From NCBI RefSeq assembly GCF_014066305.1, contig NW_023501114.1, forward strand, positions 124,001 through 188,000: a DNA stretch of 64,000 nucleotides. Direction: 5' to 3'. Within the stretch, counting starts at the first letter, position 1, and every line of letters starts with the position of its first letter. A program made the translations under genes and the position numbers. A model generated the notes under the pieces. It was given only the letters and a program-made list of their open reading frames with translations, was not told where the DNA came from and made no database searches. Shown one piece after another: positions 11,871-23,453 of the stretch. Source of the stretch: Letharia columbiana (lineage: Eukaryota > Ascomycota > Lecanoromycetes > Lecanorales > Parmeliaceae).

Positions 11871-12789
11871 ATGAACAGCACCTTCGGACTATGCGGTGGG
11901 TGTATAATAGAGCCAATGTACCCTGATTGTGCTTACTCGAACGGCGACACCATTGTCCAAGGACCTCCTGATCACCCTCCTATCTCCTTTGAGGGCTTTG
12001 GCGCTGGGTAAGCGTCACTTGCACCCCCAAGTTAATCTATTTCAACTGATCTGCTTGTGCAGTAGGCCGTTTACTACGATTGGGTATGATTTCGTAGGAT
12101 ATACGTCTTTCTCTGCATATTCGAACGACACAGGGTGCACAACGAGCTCAACCGAAATCCGTTTATCGAAGACCTTCTTCGTCCCCACACCCTCTGGTCT
12201 TGACCAGATTTATTGGCTGCCGGCGGCGGAAACATCATTCGTCTCTAACCTAGACTTTCCGTCGTGTTCCATGAAAGTGCCACCCGTTGTCATTTCACTC
12301 GGCGCTGCGGCAATTCCGGTCTTCCAGACATTAAATTCATCGCACACACTATCTTTGTCATCTTTCCCACGATCAGCAGTACCGTTTCGACCTACGGCTA
12401 CGCCGTCTTCATCGTCATCTTCGCGGTCGGGGTTACCGTCGCAGCCTCTAGCTACAACGGCAACCTTACCACCGTCGCAACATACACAGAGTTCGTCTGT
12501 AAGCACGCGAGAGATGAGTAAACTTGTCGTCGGCCTCGCCGCTGGAATCGCCGTCCTGGTCCTACTCGTCCCCATAGGTCTGGCTTTGTTTTGTACCATT
12601 CGGAGACGGCGGCGAAGGAAAGACAAAGTTGCCACAGTACATCAAGGCGTTGATAGGACGGGCGGCGAAGGGGAAAGTCCTCAATCGTGTTTTCAGCAGA
12701 ATGTGGAATTTGTTGATGAGCAACGGAGACATGAGATGGAAACCATAGAAATCAGGTACGAGTTGCAAGGGGAGGATGACATACATTAG
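11871..12789 (+). CDS. Single-pass membrane protein, AELEDE/HEL-tail family, member 3 (tail cut by a stop)
   Basis: Supported exons: ...11,871-12,007 and 12,063-12,789, with a 55-nt intron (GTAAGC...GTGCAG) in phase. The ectodomain holds CGGCIIEPMYPDC, an aromatic SFEGFGAG segment and YTSFSAYSNDTGC, followed by a Ser/Thr-rich stalk. The membrane helix is LVVGLAAGIAVLVLLVPIGL, then RRRRRRK and the tail EFVDEQRRHEME...YELQGEDDIH. At that point a TAG stops the frame; the next codons (MPVEERGR...GRELRGEDHS) continue the family pattern. The paralogue at 7828 has CAG (IYQMP) at this position, so a CpA-to-TpA change is the simplest cause. No signal-peptide exon could be joined in phase; a candidate lies at 11,635-11,724. 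Function unknown. Confidence 0.65.
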
Positions 12790-13053
12790 ATGCCGGTAGA
12801 AGAAAGAGGAAGACTTTCTCGCGGACGGGAGCTACGAGGTGAGGATCATTCGAAATGAGTTGATCACGAGTTTTGGGACTGTCGCTTTTCGAAGGTATTG
12901 AAATTTTCCGCAGGGTTTTCGCCAATACTATCAGCGTCACTGAGGTCTCAGAAGATCAAAAACCCAGTCAAGATACGCCGAACTCGAGTTCGTAGCCCCA
13001 ATCCAGCTCGAATCGTGACAGGAGGCCGTGAGTGTTTCAAAACACCTGATGGT

Positions 13054-13455
13054 CACAGTGGGACTGGAGGTTAATGGGTCTCATGATATTACCGCTGTTT
13101 TAGGCCCTTGCCAGGTACCCTGTAAGGGGTAGGAGACGGGTGTCCACTACGAGCTATGTAGTCACCTGTTTTGCAATTGTCAATGGCTCTTCATTCGATT
13201 TCGTCTCTTTCAGAGCCATTGCATACTTTTGTCCCACACACCCACGCCTGTACATAATCATTTCACTTCAAGGTCTATGCCATAGGCATGGCATTTTCTT
13301 TTACGCTGGGGTACGAGAATATGCCATTCCATGCCTCTATTTGGGCCTGTCCAGGCTTGCTATCCCCAACGTGAGAACGCCCAACCACTTATTCACATCC
13401 TATGTGGGCCCTATTTGGACATGTGATGTTTATTTTGCCTAAATGGGACAACTAA
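13054..13455 (+). repeat. Dispersed ~400-bp repeat, copy 1
   Basis: Aligns over its whole length with 39,714-40,119. Shared landmarks are CACAGTGGGACTGG at the start, a perfect 10-bp inverted repeat (CAATGGCTCT...AGAGCCATTG) with a ~27-nt loop, TATGCCATAGGCATGG, and ATGGGAC-ACTAA at the end. It is non-coding. Its first ~27 bp resemble, in inverted orientation, the right terminus of the transposon ending at 55,079. No target duplication was found. Confidence 0.8.
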
Positions 13456-13545
13456 GTCTTCATAACGTCCAACCCAGTCTTTTGTATGAACACCCAATCC
13501 TGGTCACAACGTTAGTGTACGCATTTCAGTACAGCGCAATTCAGC

Positions 13546-14393
13546 TTAACTGACAGTTACCAACACCGGGAGCTTAGACAATGCGAAGCGCACTATCGAA
13601 GCATATCCGCCTCTCCAAATCTGCCCCCTGGCCCCTCCCATAATGTCGGCCACAACTTTCTCGGCGTAGACCGAAGGCTCCATCCGTGGCGTTCCGTCCT
13701 CGCCCCTCGCTCGACCCGCTATATCTTTTTCAATACTCTTATACATCGAATTAGGCGGAAGTTTGAAGTTGGTGCCGTTGGCAAGGCCATTCGTTTTGAC
13801 AAGTCCAGTATTGACCGTCACAACCGCAACGCCCAAAGGCGCCAGCTCAAGACGAAGAGCCTCTGTGATTGCGGTCATGGCAGCCTTGGACCCTGCGTAG
13901 ACGCCTGTTCCACTGGTTAAGGGGCGGACGACAGACCTGAGGGCTTTGGGAACTCACCCATCCAAGGCGTGATCACGCTGGTAGATATAGAGCTTATGCT
14001 CACAAGGGTACCTTTGGCGGCTACGAGCAGCGGCGCAAATTCCTGCGTGACGCGGACCATGCCCCAGACGTTAATGTCATACATCTCCTTTGCAGTCTCA
14101 ATGTCGAAGTCCAACGTTGGCATGATGGTCGTCTGGCCGGCATTGTTCACCAGGTAGTCGAGCGTTCCCCCAGTCTGAGCGCGCACAGTTTCAACGGCGG
14201 TCTGTACACTGGCTGGTGAAGTAGGATCAAGCGAGAGGAGCGTCACATTGGGTATCTTGTCTAGTTGTGACATCTTAGATGGATCGCGCGCGGTTGCAAA
14301 GACATGAAGATTGCGCTTCTGGAACGCTTCGACCAAGGCAAAACCAATGCCCCCTGCACTACAGCCCGTGATGAGGACCGATTTGAGCGTCAT
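13546..14393 (-). CDS. Short-chain dehydrogenase/reductase (AYR1-like)
   Basis: Exons 14,393-13,958 and 13,904-13,546 with a 53-nt intron (GTGAGT...AACAG); 264 residues. Classical SDR order: the NADP-binding glycine motif GCSAGGIG near residue 10, a VFATARD stretch after beta-2 whose Arg favours NADPH, NNAG near 88, the SSIS active-site Ser, and YAGSK (Tyr and Lys of YxxxK) created exactly by the splice. The family includes 1-acyldihydroxyacetone-phosphate reductase, which makes lysophosphatidic acid in the ER and on lipid droplets; many fungal relatives have other substrates, so the substrate is open. The C-terminus is somewhat short for AYR1. An acceptor 8 nt further upstream would break the YxxxK frame, which decided the model. 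Confidence 0.85.
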
Positions 14394-15107
14394 GGTGCGA
14401 GTGAGAGGTGTCGCAGTACGTTGAAACTACTGGCGAATAGGTGGTGGGTAAGCTATAAAGATTGGAGAGCTCGAATGTGGGAGCTACAGCCTACGAGTTT
14501 CGTAGGGTGCGAGTTTCGTAGGGTGGGATGCCAGTGAAACACAGTCGCGTGACTACAGAGAGAAGTCTCTGCCAAAAGATGAAAGTCTATGCCAAGCCAC
14601 TAGAGTCTGTCTGCGTGTTATGCAGGTATCCTTCGGACCTTTTACAGGATGGCATGTGATTTCACAACGCAGCCAGGATCAGCACTAAGGGCATCAGGAT
14701 TTCAGCGTTCAGCTCTAGGGAATTGCCAAGGGTTCCATCAAGAGTGGGAGCAGGAAATGCTTCGACAAAGGCTAGCGCTCTTGATCTATTCTTTCTCTTC
14801 CTACCACCGTATATTTCTATCGATTCGGAACGGGATTTGACCAGGTTTCTCTTCAGACGAAACTTCCGTGTCATAGCTCCATTAGAGCCGAGCCTCTAAA
14901 ACCCAGCTTCTCAGACGATGTCGAGAGTTCCAATGATGCAAGAGAGACACCCCGAGCTCTTCATGAGCTTCAACCAGGACCTGCGAAAATGCAGGCGCGT
15001 AGTGCCAATGGGAGTTCTGAGTCTGGGAATGCTGCGTACTTGAACAACGGAACAGCGCGTATGACATCCCCAAACGATTGTACGCTTTCTAGACTGCTGA
15101 CCTTGCA
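14394..15107. other. Intergenic, no gene recognised
   Basis: Upstream region of the SDR gene. A short direct repeat of ACGAGTTTCGTAGGGTG type lies at ~14,490-14,525. No coding region is supported. Confidence 0.35.
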
Positions 15108-15232
15108 GGGCTAATTACTAATTCATACCCCAAAACTATGAATCCTTACCGAATCATACCCCTAATGACTGAATCATACCCTAGGGGTATGATTCAGTAG
15201 TTTACCATTACTTGTGATTCGGTAATTAGCCC
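15108..15232. mobile_element. Foldback MITE, copy 2 (125 bp)
   Basis: Same family as 10,745: it starts GGGCTAATTACTAATTC, ends GATTCGGTAATTAGCCC, and has internal TACCCC/GGGGTA arms. It is flanked on both sides by the identical 9-mer GACCTTGCA, a clean target-site duplication. Its palindrome is less perfect than that of copy 1. Confidence 0.9.
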
Positions 15233-16463
15233 GACCTTGCACTTAGGACGCTCTGGGCATGTAAGGGTATCCGTGCTATTACGGTCTCACCCTCACCGCC
15301 AAATTCCGCGATACCGATATGAGGATCGATCAGTAAACCCTCAAACTCCCGGGATGAGTTGTTCATCGGTCAAGATAAGAGGTTTCTCAGTATGAGCTCT
15401 CAACATCGGCGCAGTTAGAACAGCATAATTTTTTGCTTGACTTCTAGAGTTCGAATGAGTTAGTTTAAGGTAATGTCGTAGTGGAGAAGCGAGAAAAGAA
15501 GCGAACTCAACTCCTCAGTGCTTGTAGTGAAAGCTGGTCCCAAAGTGGCATACTTCGAGGAGCACATTGGAGTCCATACGAAGCCCTTCCAAACCTTGGG
15601 ATTGACTCATACGAGTATTGTGAAAGTGAGACAAAGAAGGTATAGTGCAGTTTTGGTCCTTAGTTTGGCGCGTCCGAGAAACTGAGGCAAAGCCTTTGTC
15701 CTCAGGAACAGCCGTCATACGCAGTGGAGGGGAAAAACGTGAGCTGAGCATATACCAGCAGGGTTGAGCAATCAGGACATCCTTAGGATCAAGATCGTGG
15801 ATCGGAAGTATCTATCGCTGAGGCTTGCTCTCAAGCTCAGAAGATCTGGCACTCGAAAGTTTGGCATGGCGCTGGCACTTGAACGTGACATCTTCGATCT
15901 TGAGTGGTGACAGCTTCCCAGAGTAGGATTGAATATAAGATAACTCCATGTATAAAGCGCTCGAATCGGTCAATGGGTCAATCAATCATTTATTGAGTCT
16001 TTCGAGCCTATGCTTGCTTGCAGCTCCAGGCGGCATTGAGTCCCTGAGCGAATCCCAAAGGCTTCCGGTTCATACCTGCCCTGAAAATGTCACAACCCCA
16101 CCATGTTTTAGATTAAGAGGCAGAGAGCTCTAGATGTCGAAGACATGGGCAAGTAGTGATACCGGTTTTTGTGGTATGCGACTTGCCGAATTGCAAATAT
16201 CGGACCACCAGACTGTGGAGTTGGGTGTCGGATCTCGTCGGTTCGAAGAGTATCGGGTAAATTGCCGTGATACAAAAGGAGTAGGTACTTACCACGTTGT
16301 CGATCACCAAGCAAAAGTTTGAAAACCCTCGGACGTAGGTGTGCCATGCGTAGGCGGAACTTCCCAATCCCGCCTGACGCTCCTCGTGGTGGTGGTGGAA
16401 ATCGGATCAAATGAGTTAGCCACGTAGTTACCTAATTAATCGAATGCTCGGAGCGCCTGGTTC
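15233..16463. other. Intergenic, no gene recognised
   Basis: Only short unrelated ORFs on both strands. No recognisable domain, tRNA or repeat was seen. Confidence 0.35.
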
Positions 16464-17165
16464 TTGCAGCCTCGTCGCAGCGATCGCATCATAATATTGG
16501 CCTTTCTTGAAGTTTTCCTTTCGCTTCTTTTTGGTGCGTTTTCTGACCCCTGCGTACAACAATGCGTCAATCTCAACAACCCGGTGATGGGAACATCGCA
16601 GGGATCGCATTGCTGCTATGGTGATTTGCTTCCAGCACCGAGCAGCCAGGTTGCCCACGCTGATTATCGCTCGAGTTGCACTGGATACGAACCCGACTCG
16701 TGTAGGTCCATGCAAGATCTTGGCGTTGTGTGCAGTGCTGACATTATTGGAGGTGGTGGACCCAATGCCTTGTCGGTCAATCTGACTGCATTTGACGGCA
16801 ACGTGGGCAGCAACATTTGGAGCTTAGACACGAATAGAACACTAGCGGCCACTGCGGTCTCCGGTATTGTAAGTAAAGACTCTTCGATCGCTTCCACTAC
16901 GTCAAGAAACACCACTACCATCCACTGCAACATCTTCATCGAGAACACCCTCGTCATCTACAGGAGTACCATCAGAAATGATAATGGCATCATTGTTGTT
17001 GTGATACCAGCTGCCGTGGGATGTGTGTTCTTGTTGCATGTTGTTCAATTTCGGAAGTATCGAAAAAAGCACGTGTTGAGTTGCCAGCCGATGTGAGAAT
17101 GAGAAGTGCAGAGCAATCGAAGTATCTGCAAGCTCCCTATTGAGGCGTTTAGTGAAGGAGCTAAG
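16464..17165 (+). pseudogene. Decayed single-pass membrane protein
   Basis: The frame encodes a hydrophobic leader (IIILAFLEVFLSLLFGAF), a Cys-rich ectodomain (DPCVQQCVNLNN, GSHCCYGDLL, SCTGYEPDSC, VVCSADIIGGGG), a stalk, a membrane helix (GIIVVVIPAAVGCVFLLHVV) and RKYRKK. Decay signs: no in-frame ATG precedes the leader (ATAATATTG lies where a start would be expected). At ~16,915-16,985 the neighbouring frame gives a typical Ser/Thr stalk (STATSSSRTPSSSTG), so two compensating indels are likely. The tail ends after nine residues, although another frame continues to 17,165. It lies in the same neighbourhood as the AELEDE-tail genes, but its tail cannot be compared with theirs. Confidence 0.6.
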
Positions 17166-18069
17166 ACAACGAAAGTAAATGTATAAGGCTTTGGGGCGAA
17201 TCGGGGACAAGGAAAGCAACTCGTTTCGCACCGTCCCTCGCGAATCCACTCCGCCCTCACACGCGCCGTACCGTCACACTGCATGTCAGCTTTCGGCAAA
17301 GTCACGGCTCCGCTGCAAGCGAGCCAGCCACATTTAGATGCAAAGTCCGGTTCGAATCCTTCGATACTCCTTTCGATAAGCCCGAAAAGACTGATGGGAC
17401 GAAGGAATAGGCGAAGTGCAGTCCATATTTGGGAATCTGCTAGAGTCGGTCAAGAGCAGATTGTTCGGGCGTTCTGACGCGTGCACTGCGGATGAAGCGA
17501 ACGGCAGAATGCATCACGTGGAGATGATGCTGAGTATCTAAATGGTCGCCTCCTGCATGTGTTATGCTACCACAGTGCCCTAGGTCATTGCCTCCGTTTC
17601 AAATTTTTGCTTACCTCCTGTTATCTTGCCTCACACAGCAATGCTTGCGCCGTGTGGCGAAGCAGCCAAACATGCAGAGGAACTCTGTCGCGTTTCAGCC
17701 CGGATTCCATGAATACTTGGAATTCACCTGCGCTGATGCAGCCCATAGAGTCGCTGCCCACCTCTTTATGATATGCTGGTGCTGCAAAGTACAGCCTTGC
17801 TCTCGTACCGCTGTGGTTATGTTGATAGGGCCATTCGGAGCAATGATGTAGGGTCAGGTGCTACCCCTTGGTAACTTCATATACCCTACCCTATCCTATC
17901 AACCTCATCGTTCCCCCTTTTCTATAGAGATGTTGTGCTACATCGGTGGAAAAAAAACCTTTGATTCATACTACTCTTCTTTCCTCGCAATCTAAAGTCT
18001 CTGCTAGCACTCTCATCCACACAACCTATTGACCATCACCAGATTGAGTCCGGCTCTAGACGCTTCAGC
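17166..18069. other. Intergenic, no gene recognised
   Basis: No supported gene. The last ~150 bp, with pyrimidine-rich stretches before ATG 18,070, probably held the promoter of the downstream gene. Confidence 0.35.
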
Positions 18070-19130
18070 ATGTCGAGCTATTTCTCTTCCTCGGGCTACG
18101 TTCTCCTACTTGTTTCCTCCATCATCGCAACCTTGACAGTTGCTCTGAGGTTCTGGGCGAGGAGGATTCGAAAAATTCGCCTGGAGCTGAACGATTACCT
18201 TATCGTGCTTGGGCTAGTATGAGATCTCTGCACCCTCGTGCTGCTCACTTTCTAATTTCTGTGAGGTCTTTGCACTGGCTGAGGTTATCGTGGACATTTA
18301 TGGTAGTCCTTCGTCTCTTACGCTGAAAATGTATTGGTCAGCAAACGACCCACACGTCCAAGAAATAGACGCCGGAAACTACCAAGCAGCTTACTCGTTG
18401 GTCTCTGAGGGACTTGTTCTTCTCCCTAGTACAACAAATCAAGACTGACAGCACACAGCTTTTCTTCATATCACATATCCTCTGGGCAATCGCCGTAACC
18501 CTCATCCGCTCCTCCATCATCCTTCTCTACATCCGGATATTCCCCGCGCGACCATTCCGCCTTACCTGCTACGCCGTTCTAACCCTCAACGGCGCCTTCT
18601 TCATCAGTAGCATTATCGATCAGTGTCTTCTCTGCATTCCCGTCTCTTGTTGATGGGATAGTAGGATAAGATGCAGTTATTGTGATAATCAAATAAATAA
18701 TTGATCTCTTCAACGCAAGTATCAATCTTCTCTTGGATATCACGTTGGTGATTCTGCCGACGCCTGTACTGCGGGGCTTGCAGATGGCGGTGAGTAAGAA
18801 GGCAACATTAAGTGGGATGTTTGGGCTGGGTATTCTGTAAGCTCTGCTCCTTCTTTGCCCAAAAAATCGTCTTCATATGCTGTACTCTATGTATTGATCG
18901 CCTTGCTACATCAGAACCTGCGCGATTACAGCCGATCGGCTTCAAAGGACAACCACGGTCAGCCCAGTGGGTAACGATTATGTTAATAAAACCACACCGA
19001 CACTCGCATTCCTGAAGTGTCTCGAAGCGATCCTCGGCGTCCTCAACGCTTGCCTACCGGTCTTAAAACCTGTCTTTAGCAAGTTTCGCGATTCGATGAA
19101 GAAATTATGCGGCAGGGAAATCAGAAGTAG
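18070..19130 (+). pseudogene. Fungal rhodopsin-domain (SAT4-type) membrane protein relic
   Basis: Pieces of a seven-helix fungal integral membrane protein appear in order. First is TM1 with the loop RRIRKIRLELNDYLIVLGL (18,070-18,219). Next are VFALAEVIVDIYG, then ILWAIAVTLIRSSIILLYI plus RIFPARPFRLTCY (18,475-18,570). After these come LLLDITLVILPTPVLRGLQM, GMFGLGIL, and finally ILGVLNACLPVLKP. Several short introns fit (GTATGA at 18,220; GTAAGC at ~18,839). However, a TGA interrupts the frame at 18,651-18,653, another follows near 18,700, and at least two frame changes are needed. These proteins are often listed as hypothetical; the role is unknown. Confidence 0.7.
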
Positions 19131-22100
19131 GTCTTTGAAATGTGGTAGTATTCCTATGTTTATGCGAGTGAAGCACATGTGGAAGTCAAGGTCTAGGAAT
19201 CGCGCTGGGAGAGAGGAGTTGGACTCGATAATCTCAATGGAGGATTGGAGGAGGAACCAGAACGGCGTTCAATCTACGTCGAAAGCAGAAAGTTTTGTAG
19301 GGACAAAAGTATTCGAGATTCATGTGCAGAGGGATGTTCATGTTGAGAGCTCTGCCTGTGAAGACTGAACTTTGCTGCTCGAATAGCACAGGGAAAAGCG
19401 TAGTTTGTATCGTCAGCACTAGGAGTAATAGCGATACTAATTGTGGGGCATATAAGGTCATTGATCGTCGAATTGGAGAAACAAGTTGAGGGATCCATTT
19501 CGGCGCGAGATTGAAGCTTGGGAACAGCGATGCACGAGACTTAGGTTAGCGACGGCGAGTACACACCATTCTTTAGATGCATACAGTCCGTCTATCTCTC
19601 CAAGTCTAGGACCACCACTCCTTAGCCGCCAAGTTTCCCACGGTTTTAGTAGCACCGAAACATTTCTTGTGATCTAACCCTAATACAGACTTTTCCCGGA
19701 TGATCTGGGACTTTATCTGCCTCTGAAGGTCCCAGGCTGTATGTATCGGTCGAAGTTTAGGATTGTCGGTAAGCTTGCATACTGAGGGCTGTCGCTGAAC
19801 GCTCTGATACTAGATCTAAAGAAAGACTTTGTAATTCTCTCCGCGGAGTTCGTGAAGCTAAAGCGGAGTGTCCGGGACTCTTCGGCATATGATTAACAAG
19901 GCGAGAGAAATGGAAAGAGTAGAACGCAAAGGTTTCCTCCAACTAGTAATGTCAGTGCATTGGGATGCGTGGAACCCAATGATGGCGAAGGGGAAGAAAT
20001 AAACGCTTCTATATGACGGCAACAAGAGCTTGACGACGTCGCAGGCTCGATTGCCGTTCATATAGTGAATTCAACACCTATAGTGGGGAATGCATGACCG
20101 AGGACTCGAAAATGCTGCGAAAGAAGGAACCACATAGACGAAATGAAGGAGCATCATTAAACATCCTCTAGGGCCATATGACTCGCGGCAACGCAATAGA
20201 TACCTCGCTTACACATTAGAGCGGTAATTAGTTTTGAATCGCACAAACACTGCAACCACCTACACACTCAGCCATCAGATGTGTATAAATAGTATATCTG
20301 ATAACGTTAGGCACCTAAGTCATACTATAAGTTGGCAATGCCTCAAAATCTTTGAGCGTATTGGTATGCAAGGTGTACTAAATGGGCCAACCGCGATGAA
20401 TCTCGCATATTGCGTGTGGGAGCTACGGAAGAAGGTGCAGTAATTCCAGGAACCCTATACTCCAGAATGTAATGCGGTGGTGTTACAAGGCAACGGCAAC
20501 GTAGAATGCATAGCTCAGCCTTGCTTGCGAAGTACTTTTGTTTCCGGCCGGCGTAGGAGTTCAAATACCTAGAAGAAAAACCAATGAGGCCTTCGGCGCC
20601 CGCAGTCGTACCTGAGGTAAGGATATACCGAGCTTCGTAATATTTCGTGGGTCAATGTATCTAAGGGGCGTTGATCACCACTAGAACCGTACCGTGCACT
20701 GCCCTGTGGCTCGTTCACCGCATACCACTTTCCGTCACTCATTTGCTCGCCAATAAGGCGGCGCTCACCCTAATCTGTTCAGGGGATTAGCCCCTTGATG
20801 GGCCAAGGATTTTTTCAACTGCCGCCGTCTACTGTTTCTTCTCCAACCATATCGATAATTCTAAATGCTGCAGCATTGGTATTCACTCCTTGCTGAAAAC
20901 ATCGAACCTGCTCCTGACCGCTACCCGCGAGAGTGTGGTTTGACTCTGAATTGTGTCAGGTCTGTTCTGGATCCGCTTTCTTAGCAGGCAACTGAGAGTC
21001 AGCTACTCACAGCTCCAACCTGCATCCCACAAGCACCTGACAACCACAGTTACGTAATGCCGCTGAACTCAAATCACGGAGGCAAAGGCCCTAACCATGT
21101 ATCTTCTATCTTCTCGGGTTTTCTTTTTTCCACAATACGAGGCGATGAAAGTTCATAGTTCTCCGAGTACCTCCACCTCATTACCATTTATGATCATTCA
21201 GCTGATCACGGTTCTGTAGGCGTCTACGTACGCTGGATTTAATGCCCGGGGATCTCTTTGTCTCTCGTCCCTCACATCCTTTACTCGATTTCTCTCAACT
21301 CAGCGGCTCGATTTCCCATGAGAGTCATCAAGTAACCGCACCAGACGACTGTAGGCCACTCACTATCTTCTCTAATGACCTAGGAACCATCCAAGCTGCT
21401 CTTACTGGCCAAAACCCTCATTGCAATCACAGGCTGACTGTTGTCGAGGTCACCACTATAGTCCTTGGGGTACTGCTTTCGGCACACCAAAAGCCGAAGG
21501 GTCTGGACTCTTTTGAGTGCCTTTTGTGCACCGTCTTGAACTACAGCACATTCCGCGAGACCATGCTTTAGCCAGAGTTGGGAAGTGGTCCTGCATAGTA
21601 GTACTCGGAGGCTTCCTTGTTTAATCAGCGGAAGAAGAGGATGACGCTTCGCATCGGTTTGCGTATATCGGAGGCGAATAGAAGTCTCTCAGGTGAAGGA
21701 GTAGATGTGATGCCGAATCTCTAGAGGTGAGACCAACAGTGTGGATACAGTGGTCATTGCCTTCTGCAATTTTTATCACGGAAATTGACGGACCTGTAGT
21801 TGCCCGTTGACAAGGATTGCAGAGCCTATCAGTTTTTTCGGTGAGACCAAGGCTTGTGGATCGTCCGAGAATCCTGGACTAGCAGACATGCACCTCATGA
21901 ATTGAAACAACAGGAAACTTCTTAGAGTTTCACGTTTGTTTCTGTTGCGTGCACACGGTAGCTGAGAATATAGTACGAGATTTGGCGGAGACTGGCTCGG
22001 TGGAGATTGATGCAGAAATCTAAGGGCATACTAATATGGCACCAAGTCTCGAACCAGAGATGATTGATCTAGGTAGATAGCTTCAGCATTCAGCCCTTCA

Positions 22101-22424
22101 CAGTTGGCGAAGTATACAATGCATGCAAGACCAAAAAGGGGGAAGGATCGGTACAAGGTACTTCTGTTTTCAAAAGCGGTAAGGTATCATGGAAAAGGGG
22201 TCCAACGAATCTTACGTAAGCGGAACGAAAAAAATCGGATTCATTACCTCGCTCTTTCCCCACTTTTCCCGGCCAGCCCCCCCAGCCCCCGTATCATAAC
22301 CTCATCACTCAGCACTTGAACTACACCCGCTAAGCAAATAACAATCGTATCATTCACCCTCTCGCACATCGCGCAATACGAGATCCATACATACAAAACG
22401 GACCAACCACTTTCGCAACCGTCA
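19131..22424. other. Gene desert of ~3.3 kb
   Basis: Many short ORFs, none with a domain, signal peptide plus cysteine pattern, or consistent exon structure. Base composition is ordinary, so this is not a RIP block. I see no tRNA or repeat. Confidence 0.4.
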
Positions 22425-22556
22425 ATGAGAATGGGGAGAATAGGTGACGGTGATGTCCATGCTGCCTATGTCGAGTTCCGCGCAAAAGAATCTGACAAGG
22501 TATGTTACCATCTATACCACCCATACCAAACCATCCTTGCTCCCATCAATACCCGA

Positions 22557-22615
22557 CACAATAGTACTCATCCTCATCCTCATCCTCTCCCTCATCCTCA
22601 TACTCATACGCATGC
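22557..22615 (+). repeat. CATCCT/CTCAT simple-sequence tract
   Basis: A tandem CATCCTCATCCT-type tract drifts into CTCATACTCATACGC. It lies inside the possible first intron of the DUF3237 gene. Confidence 0.7.
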
Positions 22616-22732
22616 TCATCAAACCATACACAGTGTCTCTCCGCACAATGCATCTACTGCCAATCTGTTCGCGCAAAAAATACCTCCCGTCAGCGTCAAC
22701 ATTTGCTCGAGTGTCCCAATTATCTTAGTGCT

Positions 22733-23453
22733 ATGAAAGAGCATAATCCTGACAACCCAATCCTCCACGAATCCATCAACGGCACTCCTACCGTCACTCC
22801 CTCCGCCAAACCGAAGAAGCGTGATCACGACACCATGATCGGCTTCCAAGGCGACTCCTCTGCCTCGCGCTCCTTTCCCATCCCCAAACCTGTTCTCGAG
22901 CGCGATTTCCAGATGAGTGTCCAGCTGAACCCGAAGATCAGTGTTGGACCGGGCATTTGGGGACAACGGAACTGGGTTGGCTACATCTCCGGTCACTGGA
23001 ATGGTCGTTGGGGGAAAGGCACGGTTGTGGTAAGTCTGGTGTTGTGCTCATCACCTAGCTATGCTGACGGCTTCACTGCAGCCAGGCGGACAAGACAAAC
23101 AACTCGTCGCACCCGACCTCTCCACCCACCTCGACTCTAGCTACCTCCTTCAAACCCATGACCACCCTCCTGCATACATCTCGGTTAGAAATGAAGGATG
23201 GCGTGTCGGGCCTAGGGAGACCTTGGAGAAGCTGGATGATCCGGCTCAGGCAGATGAAGTCGACCCCAAGACCTACTCTTTCAGACTCTACATCCACATG
23301 GAGACTGGTGACTCGAGGTACTTGCACTTGAACACCGGCATGTGGATTGGGAGTGGAATCCGTCGCGGCACTGAAGGTATGTACCATCAAATGCTACGGT
23401 GTTGGGAGCTGACATCTACCGCAGTCATCTACGATGCTTACCGCGTCATCTGA
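22733..23453 (+). CDS. DUF3237 family protein
   Basis: Exons 22,733-23,029, 23,082-23,376 and 23,425-23,453; introns of 52 and 48 nt (GTAAGT and GTATGT donors); 206 residues from this start. The family features are VGPGIWGQRNWVGYISGHW, GGQDKQLVAPD, PPAYISVRNEGWR, YSFRLYIHMETGD, YLHLNTGMWIGSG, and VIYDAYRV formed by the last splice. DUF3237 proteins are small beta-barrel proteins of unknown function. An upstream exon 22,425-22,499 (MRMGRIGDGDVHAAY...) with a GTATGT donor could join in phase to an acceptor at 22,711 over a 212-nt intron; that intron would contain a CATCCT tandem tract. The start is therefore uncertain. Confidence 0.8.
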
